Of a DNA stretch of 64,000 nucleotides, positions 16,879 through 26,055 are shown piece by piece. The DNA is taken from positions 222,910-286,909 of the forward strand of contig NZ_LLZI01000001.1 in the NCBI RefSeq assembly GCF_001509485.1, given 5' to 3'. Within the stretch, counting starts at the first letter, position 1; each line of letters opens with the position of its first letter. The notes under the pieces are model-generated. The model saw only the letters and a list, made by a program, of their open reading frames with translations. It searched no databases and had not been told where the DNA came from. The translations under genes were made by a program, and so were the position numbers. The stretch is from Streptomyces sp. NRRL F-4489. Lineage in GTDB: Bacteria > Actinomycetota > Actinomycetes > Streptomycetales > Streptomycetaceae.

Positions 16879-17802
16879 GCAACACCCTAGTGTCTTGTGA
16901 GCCTGTTCCTGCGCATTCGATTCCGACCTTGCCGACCGGCACGCGCGTACCCCTGGGGCCGCGCCACGCTGTCGCAGACCTACCGGCGCTTCACCCGCGA
17001 AGCCGCCGCTCTCCGCCTTGAAAGGACAGCTCCACCGGCCGACGCCTTGGGGAATCCCCTCGGGCCGTGGACACCCCCGAGGAGGCCGTGGAGGAAAACG
17101 CCTCCCCGGCGGCGACCCGATATAACCGGCGAAATAACTTCTCCGCCCTTTCCGGGCCCGGATCCCACGCGGCTTTTCGCTGCGCGCGTACGGGGCGAGC
17201 ACGTCGAGCATACTGCGGACACCAAGCGCGTGAACGCACTCCCCTCCCCCACCGCTCGCGCTCCAACTCGCGCCGCCGGCAAGCCTGACCGCACGCGGCC
17301 GCAACGCTCACCGGCCCCCCGGAAACACCCGAACCCGCGAGGACGGAGAAGGCGGCGCTCAGAGCTGTCCGGGCTTGATCCATGGCGGGAGGCTAGCGGC
17401 GGGGTGAAGGGGGCACCAGTGCCTTTGACACCTCAAAACCTTTTCCGGGCAGGACGCGTGGTTATTGACAAGCTTTTTCACCTGGCCCGGACAAGACGGA
17501 CCTCCGCAAGAGCCCCTCGGCGATCGCCCCCACGCCAAGGGCTTCACGTCGGTTCGCATATCGAAACGCAAAGCATTCCTTCCCGACCGCGTGACATAGC
17601 GCGGCAGGGCCGCACTCACCATCCCCCCATCCCCGACCGACCCACCGGCCCACCAACCCATCACCCCACCATCCCGCCATATCCGGAATGTCATACCTGC
17701 TGTTGCCGGGAGCGATGTCCGACTGATATCCGTTCCACACGCCGGGGCTGATCTCCGCGCCGGCTGCGTTCGCCCTCGGATGGATCGGCGGTCAGGTGGC
17801 AC
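16879..17802. other. Long intergenic region between SARP gene and MBL-fold gene
   Basis: About 920 bases between divergent genes. Open frames here have no protein-like composition and I see no RNA gene. It is locally richer in A/T than its surroundings around 17430-17480 (contains TTGACA at 17465) and 17570-17720, so it probably holds the promoters of both flanking genes. No convincing repeat or operator was found. Confidence 0.4.
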
Positions 17803-18684
17803 ATGGCATACACAGCGGTGGATTACGGCGAGGTCAGCGTGCTGATCGGCGATCGGCTGGGCGCCTATCCGTACAGCAACTCCCTGCTCGTGCGCGGCGC
17901 GACGGCCTCGCTGGTCGTCGATCCGTCGTTGTCGCTCATCGCCTCCCCGCCACCCGCCGACCTGGTCCTCGTCAGCCATGCCCATGAGGACCACATCGCC
18001 GGTATCGGCGGCTACGACATACCGGTCCACGTCCACCGCGACGACCTCCCCGGGCTGCGGTCCCGCGCCGCCCTGGTCGCCGGGTACGGTCTGCCGCCCG
18101 AGGCCGAGGCCGAGCTCGACAGAATGCTGCGGGACGACTTCCACGTGCAGGAGCGTCCGGACGCGAACGGGTTCGAGGACGGCACCGTCTTCGACCTCGG
18201 CGGGCGCACCGTGACCGTCGTGCACCTCCCCGGCCACACGGCGGGCCACTGCGGTTTCCTGATCGAGCCGGACGGCTTCCTCTTCGTGGCGGACATCGAC
18301 CTGACGTCGTTCGGCCCGTACTACGGCGGCGCCGACAGCGACCTCGCCGACTTCGAGGCGTCGATGCGCCGGTGCCGCGAGATCGACGCGCGCTGGTACG
18401 GCACCGCGCACCAGAAGGGCGTGATCGAGGGGGCGCCGGAGTTCCGGCGCCGGCTCGACGCCTTCGCCGGCGTGGTGGAGAAACGCGACGCGGCACTCCT
18501 GGCCTTCCTCACCGAACCGCGGACCATCGACCAGATCGCCGACCACCGGCTGGTCTACCGCCCCCACGTCGAAGGCTCCCACGTCCAACCGGTGGAGCGC
18601 AGAACAGCGGAGCAGCACCTGCACCGCCTGCTGCGCCAAGGCCGCATCACGGAGGTGGAAAAGGGAAAGTTCCGCGCGACGTAG
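17803..18684 (+). CDS. MBL-fold metallo-hydrolase
   Basis: A 293-residue metallo-beta-lactamase-fold protein. The metal motif HxHxDH is seen as SHAHEDHIAG, with a further ligand in LPGHTAGHCGF, an Asp ligand in VADIDLTSF and a later His (YGTAHQKG). The C-terminal 80 residues (RTIDQIADHRLVYRPH... LHRLLRQGRITEVEKGKF) resemble the winged-helix tail of glyoxalase II-like/LACTB2-like hydrolases. The start is ATG 17803 after AGGTGG. It stands alone between two intergenic stretches, so its substrate cannot be inferred. Confidence 0.85.
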   Translation: MAYTAVDYGEVSVLIGDRLGAYPYSNSLLVRGATASLVVDPSLSLIASPPPADLVLVSHAHEDHIAGIGGYDIPVHVHRDDLPGLRSRAALVAGYGLPPEAEAELDRMLRDDFHVQERPDANGFEDGTVFDLGGRTVTVVHLPGHTAGHCGFLIEPDGFLFVADIDLTSFGPYYGGADSDLADFEASMRRCREIDARWYGTAHQKGVIEGAPEFRRRLDAFAGVVEKRDAALLAFLTEPRTIDQIADHRLVYRPHVEGSHVQPVERRTAEQHLHRLLRQGRITEVEKGKFRAT

Positions 18685-19021
18685 GGCGATTGCCGCCTCG
18701 GGCCGCCCCTCCCGCGCGCCAGGCCGCCCCGCCCCGGTAAATCCGTTGACGCCCCTCCCGCCGCCCCTGTTGGCTGAAGTCCTCTGCTTCCTTCTCCTCG
18801 GGGGTGTTGATGGCCCGGCCCGCGCCGAGCGCGCCTCGCCGTACCGCGTAAAGTCCGTCCGCTCGGCCGCCGTTGCCGCGGCCGCCGGACGCGTTTCCGG
18901 TATTCCGCACCGCCCGCCGCCCCACGGCCCGTACGCCGTGCCGGTGCGCCTGGGCGCCCCGTCGAGGCCGCTCGGCCTGCTCTTGCTGTCCTGACCCACT
19001 TCTCAGCAAGGAGCACCCCGG

Positions 19022-19378
19022 GTGTCCCACCCCAACCTCCCCGGCCCCACCCCCGCGCCGGACACCTTCGCCTGCGCCTGGTGCGGCCTGACCGCCCCCG
19101 ACGGCGCCGGGCGCGACCACTGCCCCTCGTGCCTGCACGCCCGGCACGTCCTGGACCGCGTGGCGGGCGGCCCGAGCGCCTGCCGCGGCCGGATGGCGCC
19201 GATCGCGATCGCGGTGGCGGGCAGCGGCGACTGGCGGCTCATCCACCGCTGCCTCGGCTGCGACGAGCTGACCGCCAGCCCGGTCCGCCCCGACGACAAC
19301 CAGCTGGTCCTGATGCGTACGGCCGTCCGGCCGCTGGCCGAGCCGCCGTTCCCGCTCGAAGCGTTCGGCGCCCTCTGA
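19022..19378 (+). CDS. RNHCP domain-containing protein
   Basis: A 118-residue protein with a zinc-ribbon-like RNHCP domain. CAWCGL (residues 19-24) and RDHCPSCLHARHVLD supply Cys pairs, and CLGCDEL a third. The family's signature RNHCP is here RDHCP. GTG 19022 follows AAGGAGC. The function of the family is unknown; it is common in actinobacteria. It is followed after 26 bases by a second RNHCP protein, so the pair looks like an operon formed by tandem duplication. Confidence 0.82.
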   Translation: MSHPNLPGPTPAPDTFACAWCGLTAPDGAGRDHCPSCLHARHVLDRVAGGPSACRGRMAPIAIAVAGSGDWRLIHRCLGCDELTASPVRPDDNQLVLMRTAVRPLAEPPFPLEAFGAL

Positions 19379-19404
19379 CCACTCCCGGAAGGAGGGAACG
19401 CACC

Positions 19405-19911
19405 ATGCCGCGACGCACCACCCCGCGCGCCCCCGGCCACCCCCGGCGCCCGCAGCGCGCCAAAACCGTCCTGCACGGCCAGGGCGGCCACCGGGCGCAC
19501 GCCTTCCGCTGCGCGGGCTGCCGCCTGGAAGTGCCCTCGGACGCGCCGGGCACCGCCCACCGCAACCACTGCCCGCACTGCCTGGCCAGCCGCCACCTCG
19601 ACCACAGGGTCCCCGGTGACCGCGCCGCGGACTGCGGCGGCCGCATGGCGGCGCTGGGCCTGGCGGTCCGGCCGGACGGCGAATGGCAGCTCGTTCACGA
19701 ATGCCTGGCGTGCGGTCAGCTCAGCGCCAACCGCATCGCGGGGGACGACAACCCGCTGGCGCTGGTGCGACTGGCCCTCGCACCGCTCAGGGACCGCACG
19801 CTTGCCGAGGGGGTGTTGCGCAGCCTGCATGCCCTCCATGCCCTGCACGGCAGCGGCGGCGCCAGCGGCGAGACCAACGGGACGACATTTCCCATAACGC
19901 CTGTTGCGTAA
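19405..19911 (+). CDS. RNHCP domain-containing protein (second copy)
   Basis: A 168-residue protein with the canonical RNHCP block: FRCAGCRLEV, HRNHCPHCLASRHLDH, CGGRMAALGLAV, HECLACGQLSANR, DDNPLALVRLAL. It is longer at both ends than the upstream copy; a basic N-terminal tail (PRRTTPRAPGHPRRPQRAK) precedes the domain. ATG 19405 follows GGAAGGAGGGA. The two copies share the Cys pattern and the D-[DN]-N-x-L ending. The role is unknown. Confidence 0.87.
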   Translation: MPRRTTPRAPGHPRRPQRAKTVLHGQGGHRAHAFRCAGCRLEVPSDAPGTAHRNHCPHCLASRHLDHRVPGDRAADCGGRMAALGLAVRPDGEWQLVHECLACGQLSANRIAGDDNPLALVRLALAPLRDRTLAEGVLRSLHALHALHGSGGASGETNGTTFPITPVA

Positions 19912-19974
19912 ATTCCGGCGAGTCGATACGTTGCCGCTGTTCTCCGTACTCAGGGATGGAAGGCCGGGATCACC

Positions 19975-21309
19975 ATGGACGACGTTGCAGCGAGCGGGGC
20001 CGGCTTCGCCGGTGTGACGTACTCGGCGTTCAGCGGCTGGGCCGACCGGCCCAGCCAGTTCGCGCCGATGCTGGAGGGGGAGCTCAGCTGCGATATCGCC
20101 GTCGTCGGGGGCGGCTACGCCGGTATGGCGGCGGCGCTGCGGCTGGCCGAGCGCGGCGCCGATGTGGTCCTGCTGGAGTCCGGGTTCTGCGGTTGGGGCG
20201 GCAGTTCGCGCAACGCCGGGTACCTCTCGAACGCGCTGGCCGGCGACCCTCAGCTCCTGCGCACGCTGTACGCGCGCCGGCTGCCGGCGCTCATCCGCTA
20301 CGCGGACCGGGCGGCCCATTTCACCGAGGAGCTGATCGGACGGCTCGCCCTCGACTGCGACTACGAGGCGACGGGCAACGTCATCGCCGCCGTCTCCCCG
20401 GGACAGCTCCGGCGCACCAAGCGGAACGCCGAGATCCTCCGGGGCGCGGGGGCGGATGTGGAATTCGTCGAGGGCCGCGACTTCGGCCTGCCGGCGACGT
20501 TCCTCGGCGGCGTCTTCGAGCGGGCCGGCGGGTTGCTGAACCCCGGCAAGTTCGCGCTCGGGCTGCGCGACGCGCTTCTCGCCTCGGGCGTGCGGACGCA
20601 CGAGCGGACCGCCGTGCGCGCGATCGAGCCCCAAGCGCCGGGAGCCGTCGTCAGCACCACCGGAGGCCGCGTCCGCGCCGAACGCGTGGTGCTGGCCACC
20701 AACGCCTACTCCCGCGACCTGGCGATCGCCCCGAGGTGGCTGGCGACGCCGGTCTGGACCAGCTTGGTCGAAACCGAACCCCTCGCGCCCGAGCGCCTGG
20801 CCGCGACCGGCTGGACCAGGCGCGTCGGCATCATCACCCCGCACACGATCCTGGAGAACTACCGGCCCACACCACGCGGCACGATCATGTTCGGAACCCG
20901 CCGGCTGCGGACGGCGCCCGGCGCACTGGGCGCCCGCGAACCGGACGACGCGGTCGTGGCGGACCTCGTCCGCGGCTTCCACGAGCGGTTCCCCTCGCTC
21001 GGCGACGTCGCACCGCGGCGTGCCTGGGGCGGCTGGATCGCGATGACGTCATCGCTGCTGCCGATCGCCGGAGAGGCGGCGAAGAACGTCTTCTACGCCA
21101 TCGGCTGCAACGGCCACGGCCTCGCCCAGTCCCCTTACCTCGGCACCCTGCTCGCGGACCGGCTCGCCGGCGACCGGACGCACGAAGACCTCGCCGCCGT
21201 ATGGCGTACCCGGCCGCGGTTCGCCCCGCCCGTCTTCAGCGCGCCGGCGCTGCACGCCGCCTGGACGATCGACCGCGTCTCGGACCGCTTCCAGCGCCGC
21301 AGGGGCTGA
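19975..21309 (+). CDS. FAD-dependent amine/amino-acid oxidoreductase (DAO family, PuuB-like)
   Basis: A 444-residue flavoprotein. The FAD-binding Rossmann motif VVGGGYAGMAAALRLAERG lies near residue 41, followed by LLESGFCGWGGSSRNAGYL, a hallmark of the gamma-glutamylputrescine oxidase/sarcosine oxidase-like group. The C-terminal FAD contact is YAIGCNGHGLAQSPYLGTL. The enzyme would oxidise an amine or amino acid to an imine. Immediately downstream on the opposite strand are a RidA-like protein and a PhyH dioxygenase, which supports an amine- or betaine-degrading group. The actual substrate is not visible. Confidence 0.83.
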   Translation: MDDVAASGAGFAGVTYSAFSGWADRPSQFAPMLEGELSCDIAVVGGGYAGMAAALRLAERGADVVLLESGFCGWGGSSRNAGYLSNALAGDPQLLRTLYARRLPALIRYADRAAHFTEELIGRLALDCDYEATGNVIAAVSPGQLRRTKRNAEILRGAGADVEFVEGRDFGLPATFLGGVFERAGGLLNPGKFALGLRDALLASGVRTHERTAVRAIEPQAPGAVVSTTGGRVRAERVVLATNAYSRDLAIAPRWLATPVWTSLVETEPLAPERLAATGWTRRVGIITPHTILENYRPTPRGTIMFGTRRLRTAPGALGAREPDDAVVADLVRGFHERFPSLGDVAPRRAWGGWIAMTSSLLPIAGEAAKNVFYAIGCNGHGLAQSPYLGTLLADRLAGDRTHEDLAAVWRTRPRFAPPVFSAPALHAAWTIDRVSDRFQRRRG

Positions 21310-21420
21310 CGACCGGGCGCGGTCCGGGACGGGCCGGGGCGCGCACGCCGGCGAACCGAGCCGGAGCCGCCGACGTGCCTGGGACAGCGGAGAAGGCGGG
21401 AGAAGCCTCTCGGTGCTGTT

Positions 21421-21822
21421 CTACGTACCGCTCCCGGCCACCGCGACCGCGCGGATCTCGACCAGCAGTCCCGGAAGAGCCAGCTGGGACACCCCGACCG
21501 CGGTCCACGACGGATACCGATCGGTGAGGTACTCGTCCTTGACCCGGGCGAAGGCCGGCATATCGCCCCGGAGATCGGTGTGGAACGTGGTCAGTTCCAC
21601 GATGTCGCGCAGGCACGCTCCGGCGGCTTCGAGGACGTTCCGCACCCCGTCGAACGCGAGCCGGGCCTGGGCTTCCATCCCCGCGGCGGGCGTCAGGGTG
21701 GTGGCGTCGATCCCCGTCTGGCCCGAGACCCAGATCAGATCACCGGCGCGGGTCGCCTGCGAGAAGTGCAGCCTGTCGTACAGCGCCTGGGTGGCACCCG
21801 GATTGGCCAAATGGCGTTTCAT
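21421..21822 (-). CDS. RidA-like (YjgF/YER057c/UK114) protein
   Basis: A 133-residue Rid-family protein (FSQATRAGDLIWVSGQTGIDA, VFHTDLR-like FHTDLRGDMPAF, LLVEIRAVAV). RidA proper deaminates reactive enamines/imines and needs an Arg in a PxR[ST] motif. Here the aligned stretch is PSWT, with Trp instead of Arg, so it belongs to a Rid subgroup without the classical activity. It lies 29 bases after PhyH on the same strand and converges with the FAD oxidase, an arrangement fitting removal of amine-oxidation by-products. The predicted partner role is inference. Confidence 0.85.
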   Translation of the reverse strand: MKRHLANPGATQALYDRLHFSQATRAGDLIWVSGQTGIDATTLTPAAGMEAQARLAFDGVRNVLEAAGACLRDIVELTTFHTDLRGDMPAFARVKDEYLTDRYPSWTAVGVSQLALPGLLVEIRAVAVAGSGT

Positions 21823-21851
21823 CGCGCGGAGTTCCCCTCCCGGGCGGACGG

Positions 21852-22745
21852 TCAGAGCAGTTGGCGGAAGACGGGTGAGCGGAACGGGTCCCCCGGCTTC
21901 AGCTTCGCCATCTCCTCGGCGAAGAGGGTGCCGTTGCGGGCGAAGTGCTGGTTGGTCTCAGGGAGGGGGCGGAACGTGGCGTCGTCGCCGAAGAAGCGCA
22001 GGACCAGCGTGTGGCGGTCCGGGCAGCCGGCGTCGACCTGCGCGCCGCCGTGCAGTGAGCGGGGATGGAGCAGGACGACATCGCCGGGCTCGGTGGCCCA
22101 GGAGAGCACGTCGTAGGCGTCCGGGTCGCGGGCGAGTTCGGCGTCGATGTGCGGCAGGCGCGGCAGTGCGCCGCCGCCGTGGAGGGGTTCGGTCGGGTCG
22201 TCGGGGTCGGCGAAGGTGGTCCCGTCGTACTGGATGCCTTGGTGGGAACCGCGGATGATTTCCAGCGAGTTCGCTTTCGGGAGCGCCTGGAAGCTGATCC
22301 AGGCATTGGCCCAGTGCTCGCCGGCCCAGGGCAGGTAGGCGGTGTCCTGGTGCCAGGCGGTGCGGCCGCCTCGTCCGCCGGCCTTGAGGAAGATCTCCTC
22401 GGCGAAGTACCACACGTGCTCGGAGCCCCACACCTCGCTGAGCAGCTGGCCGAACGGCAGCGACGAGACCATCGCGTCCAGCCGGGGCTTGGCGAGCGGG
22501 TTGGCGTTGTCGACGTGCGACTGCTGCTCGGTGCCGTTGAACATCCGCGTCGCGTTGGGGCCGGGGTGGTCGACGGCCCAGTCGTACGCCTCCCGGCACC
22601 GCGCGAGCTGCGCCTGGTCCAGGCAGCCCTCCAGGAGGACCGCACCGTCGCCCCGCAACGCTTCCCCTGCCGAACCTGCGGAACCTGCCGAACCTTCCGA
22701 ACGTCCGGAACCCGCCGAACCCCTTGACCCTGCTGACTCGTGCAT
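21852..22745 (-). CDS. Phytanoyl-CoA dioxygenase (PhyH) family Fe(II)/2-oxoglutarate oxygenase
   Basis: A 297-residue PhyH-family protein. The iron ligands appear as WHQD (His and Asp in RTAWHQDTAY) and the distal His in HPRSLHGG; a 2-oxoglutarate-binding Arg is in TLVLRFFGD. The first 27 residues are a Ser-Gly-Ala repeat (SAGS/SEGS/SAG units) encoded by imperfect 9-base repeats and precede the family's normal start (EALRGDGAVLLEG). It is transcribed divergently from the TetR gene at 22843, which probably controls it together with the RidA-like gene. Confidence 0.87.
   Translation of the reverse strand: MHESAGSRGSAGSGRSEGSAGSAGSAGEALRGDGAVLLEGCLDQAQLARCREAYDWAVDHPGPNATRMFNGTEQQSHVDNANPLAKPRLDAMVSSLPFGQLLSEVWGSEHVWYFAEEIFLKAGGRGGRTAWHQDTAYLPWAGEHWANAWISFQALPKANSLEIIRGSHQGIQYDGTTFADPDDPTEPLHGGGALPRLPHIDAELARDPDAYDVLSWATEPGDVVLLHPRSLHGGAQVDAGCPDRHTLVLRFFGDDATFRPLPETNQHFARNGTLFAEEMAKLKPGDPFRSPVFRQLL
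22666..22738. repeat. Imperfect 9-base tandem repeat in PhyH N-terminal codons
   Basis: About eight units of the type [CG]GAAC[CG]T[GT]C run through here, e.g. CGAACCTGC, GGAACCTGC, CGAACCTTC and GGAACCCGC. The unit length is a multiple of three, so length changes keep the PhyH frame and only alter its Ser/Gly/Ala-rich tail. Confidence 0.6.
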
Positions 22746-22842
22746 CGGTTTGCCTCCCGTGCGTCAGGTGGTGGAAGCACCGTACGAGCCCGCCACCATT
22801 CACACAACACTCGTTACGTTAATCCTGTGGGAGAATCGGCGA

Positions 22843-23538
22843 ATGTCCGAAAACCCGACCCGACGAGTGAGCGGCGACAGCGGAAGCGGACCGGCGGTGC
22901 GCCGCGGCCGGCCGACCGGCGACCACGAGGCGAAGCGGGCCGAACTGCTGAAGGCGGCGGCCTCCGTGATCGCGCAGGAGGGCTACGCCCACACCTCACT
23001 GCGCAAAGTGGCCCAGCGCGCGGGGTGCACGACCGGGGCGGTGACGTACTACTTCGCCAACAAGGAGGAACTGGTCACCGCGTTGGCCGAGACCCGGTTC
23101 GACAGCTTCGACGCGATGATCGCGAGCGGCCGGCGCCGGACAGACAAGCCAGACATCAGGGCGATCCTGGAACGGTGGCTGTCCCGGACCACCGACGATG
23201 CCGAGTTCTGGCCCGTGATGTCCCAACTCCTGCTCCACGCACGGTACGAACCAGGCTTCGCCGCCCTCATCGAACGGCGCTACGCCCGCCTCCGCGAGGT
23301 GCTCGCCTCACTCCTCGCCACGGGGCAGGCGCAGGGAACCGTCCGCGACGACATCCCCGCCGACCTGCTCGCCGACCAGCTGGGCGCCATCGGCGACGGC
23401 TGGATGGTGATGTTTCCCATCGAGCCCGAAAGGTTCACACCCACTCGCGTGCAGGCTCTCCTCGACGCCGCCGTCACGCTGATCTCACCGCCCGGGAGCG
23501 CGCGGCGGGGGTCCCAGGCGGAGCCCTCCGGAAGGTGA
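22843..23538 (+). CDS. TetR-family transcriptional regulator
   Basis: A 231-residue TetR protein with the helix-turn-helix at residues 30-75 (ELLKAAASVIAQEGYAHTSL, then AGCTTGAVTYYFANKEELV) and a TetR_C_6-like ligand domain (YARLREVLASLLATG). ATG 22843 follows GGGAGAA. A longer upstream frame is read over PhyH and is not real. It is divergent from PhyH with a 97-base gap, so it likely represses the PhyH/RidA-like genes. Confidence 0.9.
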   Translation: MSENPTRRVSGDSGSGPAVRRGRPTGDHEAKRAELLKAAASVIAQEGYAHTSLRKVAQRAGCTTGAVTYYFANKEELVTALAETRFDSFDAMIASGRRRTDKPDIRAILERWLSRTTDDAEFWPVMSQLLLHARYEPGFAALIERRYARLREVLASLLATGQAQGTVRDDIPADLLADQLGAIGDGWMVMFPIEPERFTPTRVQALLDAAVTLISPPGSARRGSQAEPSGR

Positions 23539-23622
23539 CGTGACCGGCCAGGGGGCGGTCGCCGGCCACAGGGCCGTGAAGGCCGGGGCCAAGGACTGTC
23601 GAAGGCTCGGCGGTAGCCCGGC

Positions 23623-24633
23623 CTACCGGGAGCCCGCCACAGGCGGCTGCTTGTAGAAGGACTCCGCCAGGTAGGCGGTCTCGTGCGGCTGGTAGGGCTC
23701 CTCCAAGTAGGCGGCCTCGTCTTCGTCGAGTTCGACGTCCACCGCGGCGACCGCGTCGGCCAGCTGGGCCGGCTTGGTGACCCCGACGATGGGCGAGGTC
23801 ACCACCGGGTTGCGCATGACCCAGGCCAGGGCGACCTGGGCCGGGGACAGACCCCGTTTGCCCGCGATCTCGTGGACGCGCTCGGCCACTGCCTGGTCCT
23901 CGTCGCGGTAGAGGATCTTGCCGCCCGGGTCGGTCTCGGCACGCGCCGTGGCGGTGTCCTGGGCCCGCGTCAGCCTGCCCCGCGCCAGCGGGCTCCACGG
24001 GATCACGCCGATGCCCTGGTCGGCGCAGAGCGGGAGCATCTCCCGCTCTGCTTCTCGGTGGATGAGGTTGTAGTGGTCCTGCATCGACACGAACCGGGTC
24101 CAGCCGTTCAGGTCAGCCAGGTACAGGGCCTTGGCGAACTGCCAGGCGTGCATGGAAGAGGCCCCGATGTAACGGACCTTCCCGGACTTGACCGCGTCGT
24201 GCAGCGCCTCGAGGGTTTCCTCGATCGGGGTGTCGTAGTCCCAGCGGTGGATCTGGTACAGGTCGATGTAGTCGGTCCCCAGTCGCTTCAGGGAGGCGTC
24301 GAGCTCGGCGAAGATCGCCTTGCGGGACAGCCCGGCGCCGTTCGGTTCGGGGCGCATCCGCATCCAGACCTTGGTGGAGAGAACGACCTCCTCGCGCCGG
24401 GTGAAGTCCTTGACCGCCTGGCCGACGATCTCCTCGCTGCTTCCGGCGCTGTACCCATTGGCCGTGTCGAGGAAATTGACGCCGCTCTCGAGGGCCTGCT
24501 TGATGATGTCCCGGCTGGCGTCCGCGCCCAGCGACCAGGGCTCGCCGCCCCGGTCCGGCTCGCCGAAGCTCATGCAGCCGAGGGTGATGGCGGAGACTTC
24601 CAGTCCGGTCGTCCCGAGTTTGATGTACCGCAT
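23623..24633 (-). CDS. Aldo/keto reductase
   Basis: A 336-residue NADPH-dependent AKR of TIM-barrel fold. The family tetrad is visible as Asp and Tyr in LDTANGYSAGSSEEIVG, Lys in LSTKVWMRM and His in YQIHRWDYD. The cofactor end GVTKPAQLADAV is also present. ATG 24633 (MRYIKLGTTGLEVS) is the family start; the longer frame has 11 unsupported residues. It is monocistronic between the TetR gene and the DUF1772 pair. The substrate is unknown; it belongs to the YajO/Tas-like branch. Confidence 0.9.
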   Translation of the reverse strand: MRYIKLGTTGLEVSAITLGCMSFGEPDRGGEPWSLGADASRDIIKQALESGVNFLDTANGYSAGSSEEIVGQAVKDFTRREEVVLSTKVWMRMRPEPNGAGLSRKAIFAELDASLKRLGTDYIDLYQIHRWDYDTPIEETLEALHDAVKSGKVRYIGASSMHAWQFAKALYLADLNGWTRFVSMQDHYNLIHREAEREMLPLCADQGIGVIPWSPLARGRLTRAQDTATARAETDPGGKILYRDEDQAVAERVHEIAGKRGLSPAQVALAWVMRNPVVTSPIVGVTKPAQLADAVAAVDVELDEDEAAYLEEPYQPHETAYLAESFYKQPPVAGSR

Positions 24634-24836
24634 GCGTCCGAACCTAGGGGTTGGAGTGCGCTCCAACGCAATACGTCTCGGTCCGGAATTCGCCAGGCGT
24701 GTGGCAGGTGCGCCCGGTCAGGTTCCGACCGTTTCGGCCAGACGTACCAGAGAACCCAGTGGTTGGTCCGGGCGGCGGTATCGCGGCGCTCGCGACGGCG
24801 CCCCTACCCCCGCCATCTCCTGGTTCGGAGAAGAGT

Positions 24837-25325
24837 TCAGTGGTGTTCGGTCGCTCGCCGGCCTGCCTGGCCCAGGGCAAGAAGGATGAGGAGGGCGAAG
24901 GCGGCCATGGCCGTGCAGGTACGGGCGTCGTTGAACAGTTCCCAGCGGCTGAGGATCTTCGCATAGCCGGCCGGTGGCGCGGTGGCGGCCCACTGCTTGA
25001 TGCGGCCGTTGATCGGGACGTTCCCGAACCGGGTGATCAGGAAGGAGGTGATGGTGAGGAACGCTGCCGCGGCGGTGAGGACTCGGGCCCGTTCGCGCGT
25101 CAGGGCGGCCAGAGCGACGGCGCTGAGAGCCGAGACGGCCATCGCCCCCTGCATGGTGATCCTGTTCATCTTCATCAGCTCGGTGTGGAAGTCGAGTCTC
25201 ATCTCGACCGGCACGGAGTTGAAGGTGGGGACGAGGTTCGCGGCGCCGTAGCCGAAGGCTCCGGCGAGCAGGCCGGTGGAGAGCAGGGACAGGGCCAGCA
25301 GGAGGCGGGTGCGCGGCTGGTTCAT
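24837..25325 (-). CDS. DUF1772-family integral membrane protein
   Basis: A 162-residue protein with four predicted membrane segments (LLLALSLLSTGLLAGAFGYG, AMAVSALSAVALAAL, VLTAAAAFLTITSFLI, AMAAFALLILLALG) and the family motif NVPINGRIKQW. The start ATG 25325 overlaps the upstream gene's stop by ATGA. DUF1772 proteins often accompany redox enzymes, but no function is established. Confidence 0.82.
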   Translation of the reverse strand: MNQPRTRLLLALSLLSTGLLAGAFGYGAANLVPTFNSVPVEMRLDFHTELMKMNRITMQGAMAVSALSAVALAALTRERARVLTAAAAFLTITSFLITRFGNVPINGRIKQWAATAPPAGYAKILSRWELFNDARTCTAMAAFALLILLALGQAGRRATEHH

Positions 25326-25984
25326 GCTTGCCCGGCGGGTTGGGTGAAGCGGTCGCCGGGTGCTCCTTGGAGTTTGCCGGCGGGAAGCCTGCGGCCGTAG
25401 GCCAGCAGCAGGAGGTCTTGGGCGGTGCCGGACACGGGCGCTCCGGAGCCGTAGGACCAGTCGAGGTCCTCGGCGCACAGCCGCACTCCGTCGAGGTCGG
25501 CACCGAAGAACTTAAGGCCGCTGGGCCGGATGCCGTCGAGCAGGATGCGCAGCCGGTCCTCGGGTACGCGCCGGTCGAGGCCGAGGGCGACGGTGATGTC
25601 CAGTCCGTGCACGACGTCGTGGCCGAGCGCCGCCGCGAGTCCGCCGACCGGTGGCGTCCAGGGATGGTGCGCGTTGTCCCGCAGGAAGGCCGCGAGTGCG
25701 GTGGTGGAATGGGCCGCCGCGTCCCGGCGCGCGACCCTGTCGGTCATCCGGTGAAGGCTGCCGCGTGCCTTGGCCAGCTCGCCGAGTGTCGCGGGCAAGG
25801 AGAGGCGGAAGCCCATCGTCATATGCGCCGCGACCTCGCGAACGCGCCAACCCGCGCAGAGGCTCCGCTCGTTCCACTGGTCGGTGCGCAACGTGTCGAA
25901 AAGGTCGGCCAGTTCCCGGCGCTCCGCCGCGATCGCCGCCCTGATCCCGGCCTTCTTCCCCTTGCGGGCTGTCGCGTTGTCCAT
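25322..25984 (-). CDS. MDMPI/TIGR03083-type protein (maleylpyruvate isomerase-like, mycothiol enzyme fold)
   Basis: A 220-residue protein of the DinB-like/MDMPI superfamily: DLFDTLRTDQWNERSLCAGWRVREVAAHM carries the signature with the first metal-type His, and GHDVVHGLDITVALG carries the second His and Asp. In actinobacteria this fold catalyses mycothiol-dependent transfers, including detoxification. It is coupled by a 4-base overlap to the DUF1772 gene and divergent (71 bases) from a LysR gene, which probably regulates the pair. Confidence 0.82.
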   Translation of the reverse strand: MDNATARKGKKAGIRAAIAAERRELADLFDTLRTDQWNERSLCAGWRVREVAAHMTMGFRLSLPATLGELAKARGSLHRMTDRVARRDAAAHSTTALAAFLRDNAHHPWTPPVGGLAAALGHDVVHGLDITVALGLDRRVPEDRLRILLDGIRPSGLKFFGADLDGVRLCAEDLDWSYGSGAPVSGTAQDLLLLAYGRRLPAGKLQGAPGDRFTQPAGQA

Positions 25985-26055
25985 GTGATCAAGTCTGCGA
26001 CCGAGGGATCGATACGGCCAGTAGATAGTTCTGCTGCTCTCTAGAATCATCGCTT

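Noticed and set aside
17359..18999. Minus-strand open frame across the MBL gene and intergenic region
   Set aside because: Shadow; the plus strand has the HxHxDH hydrolase.
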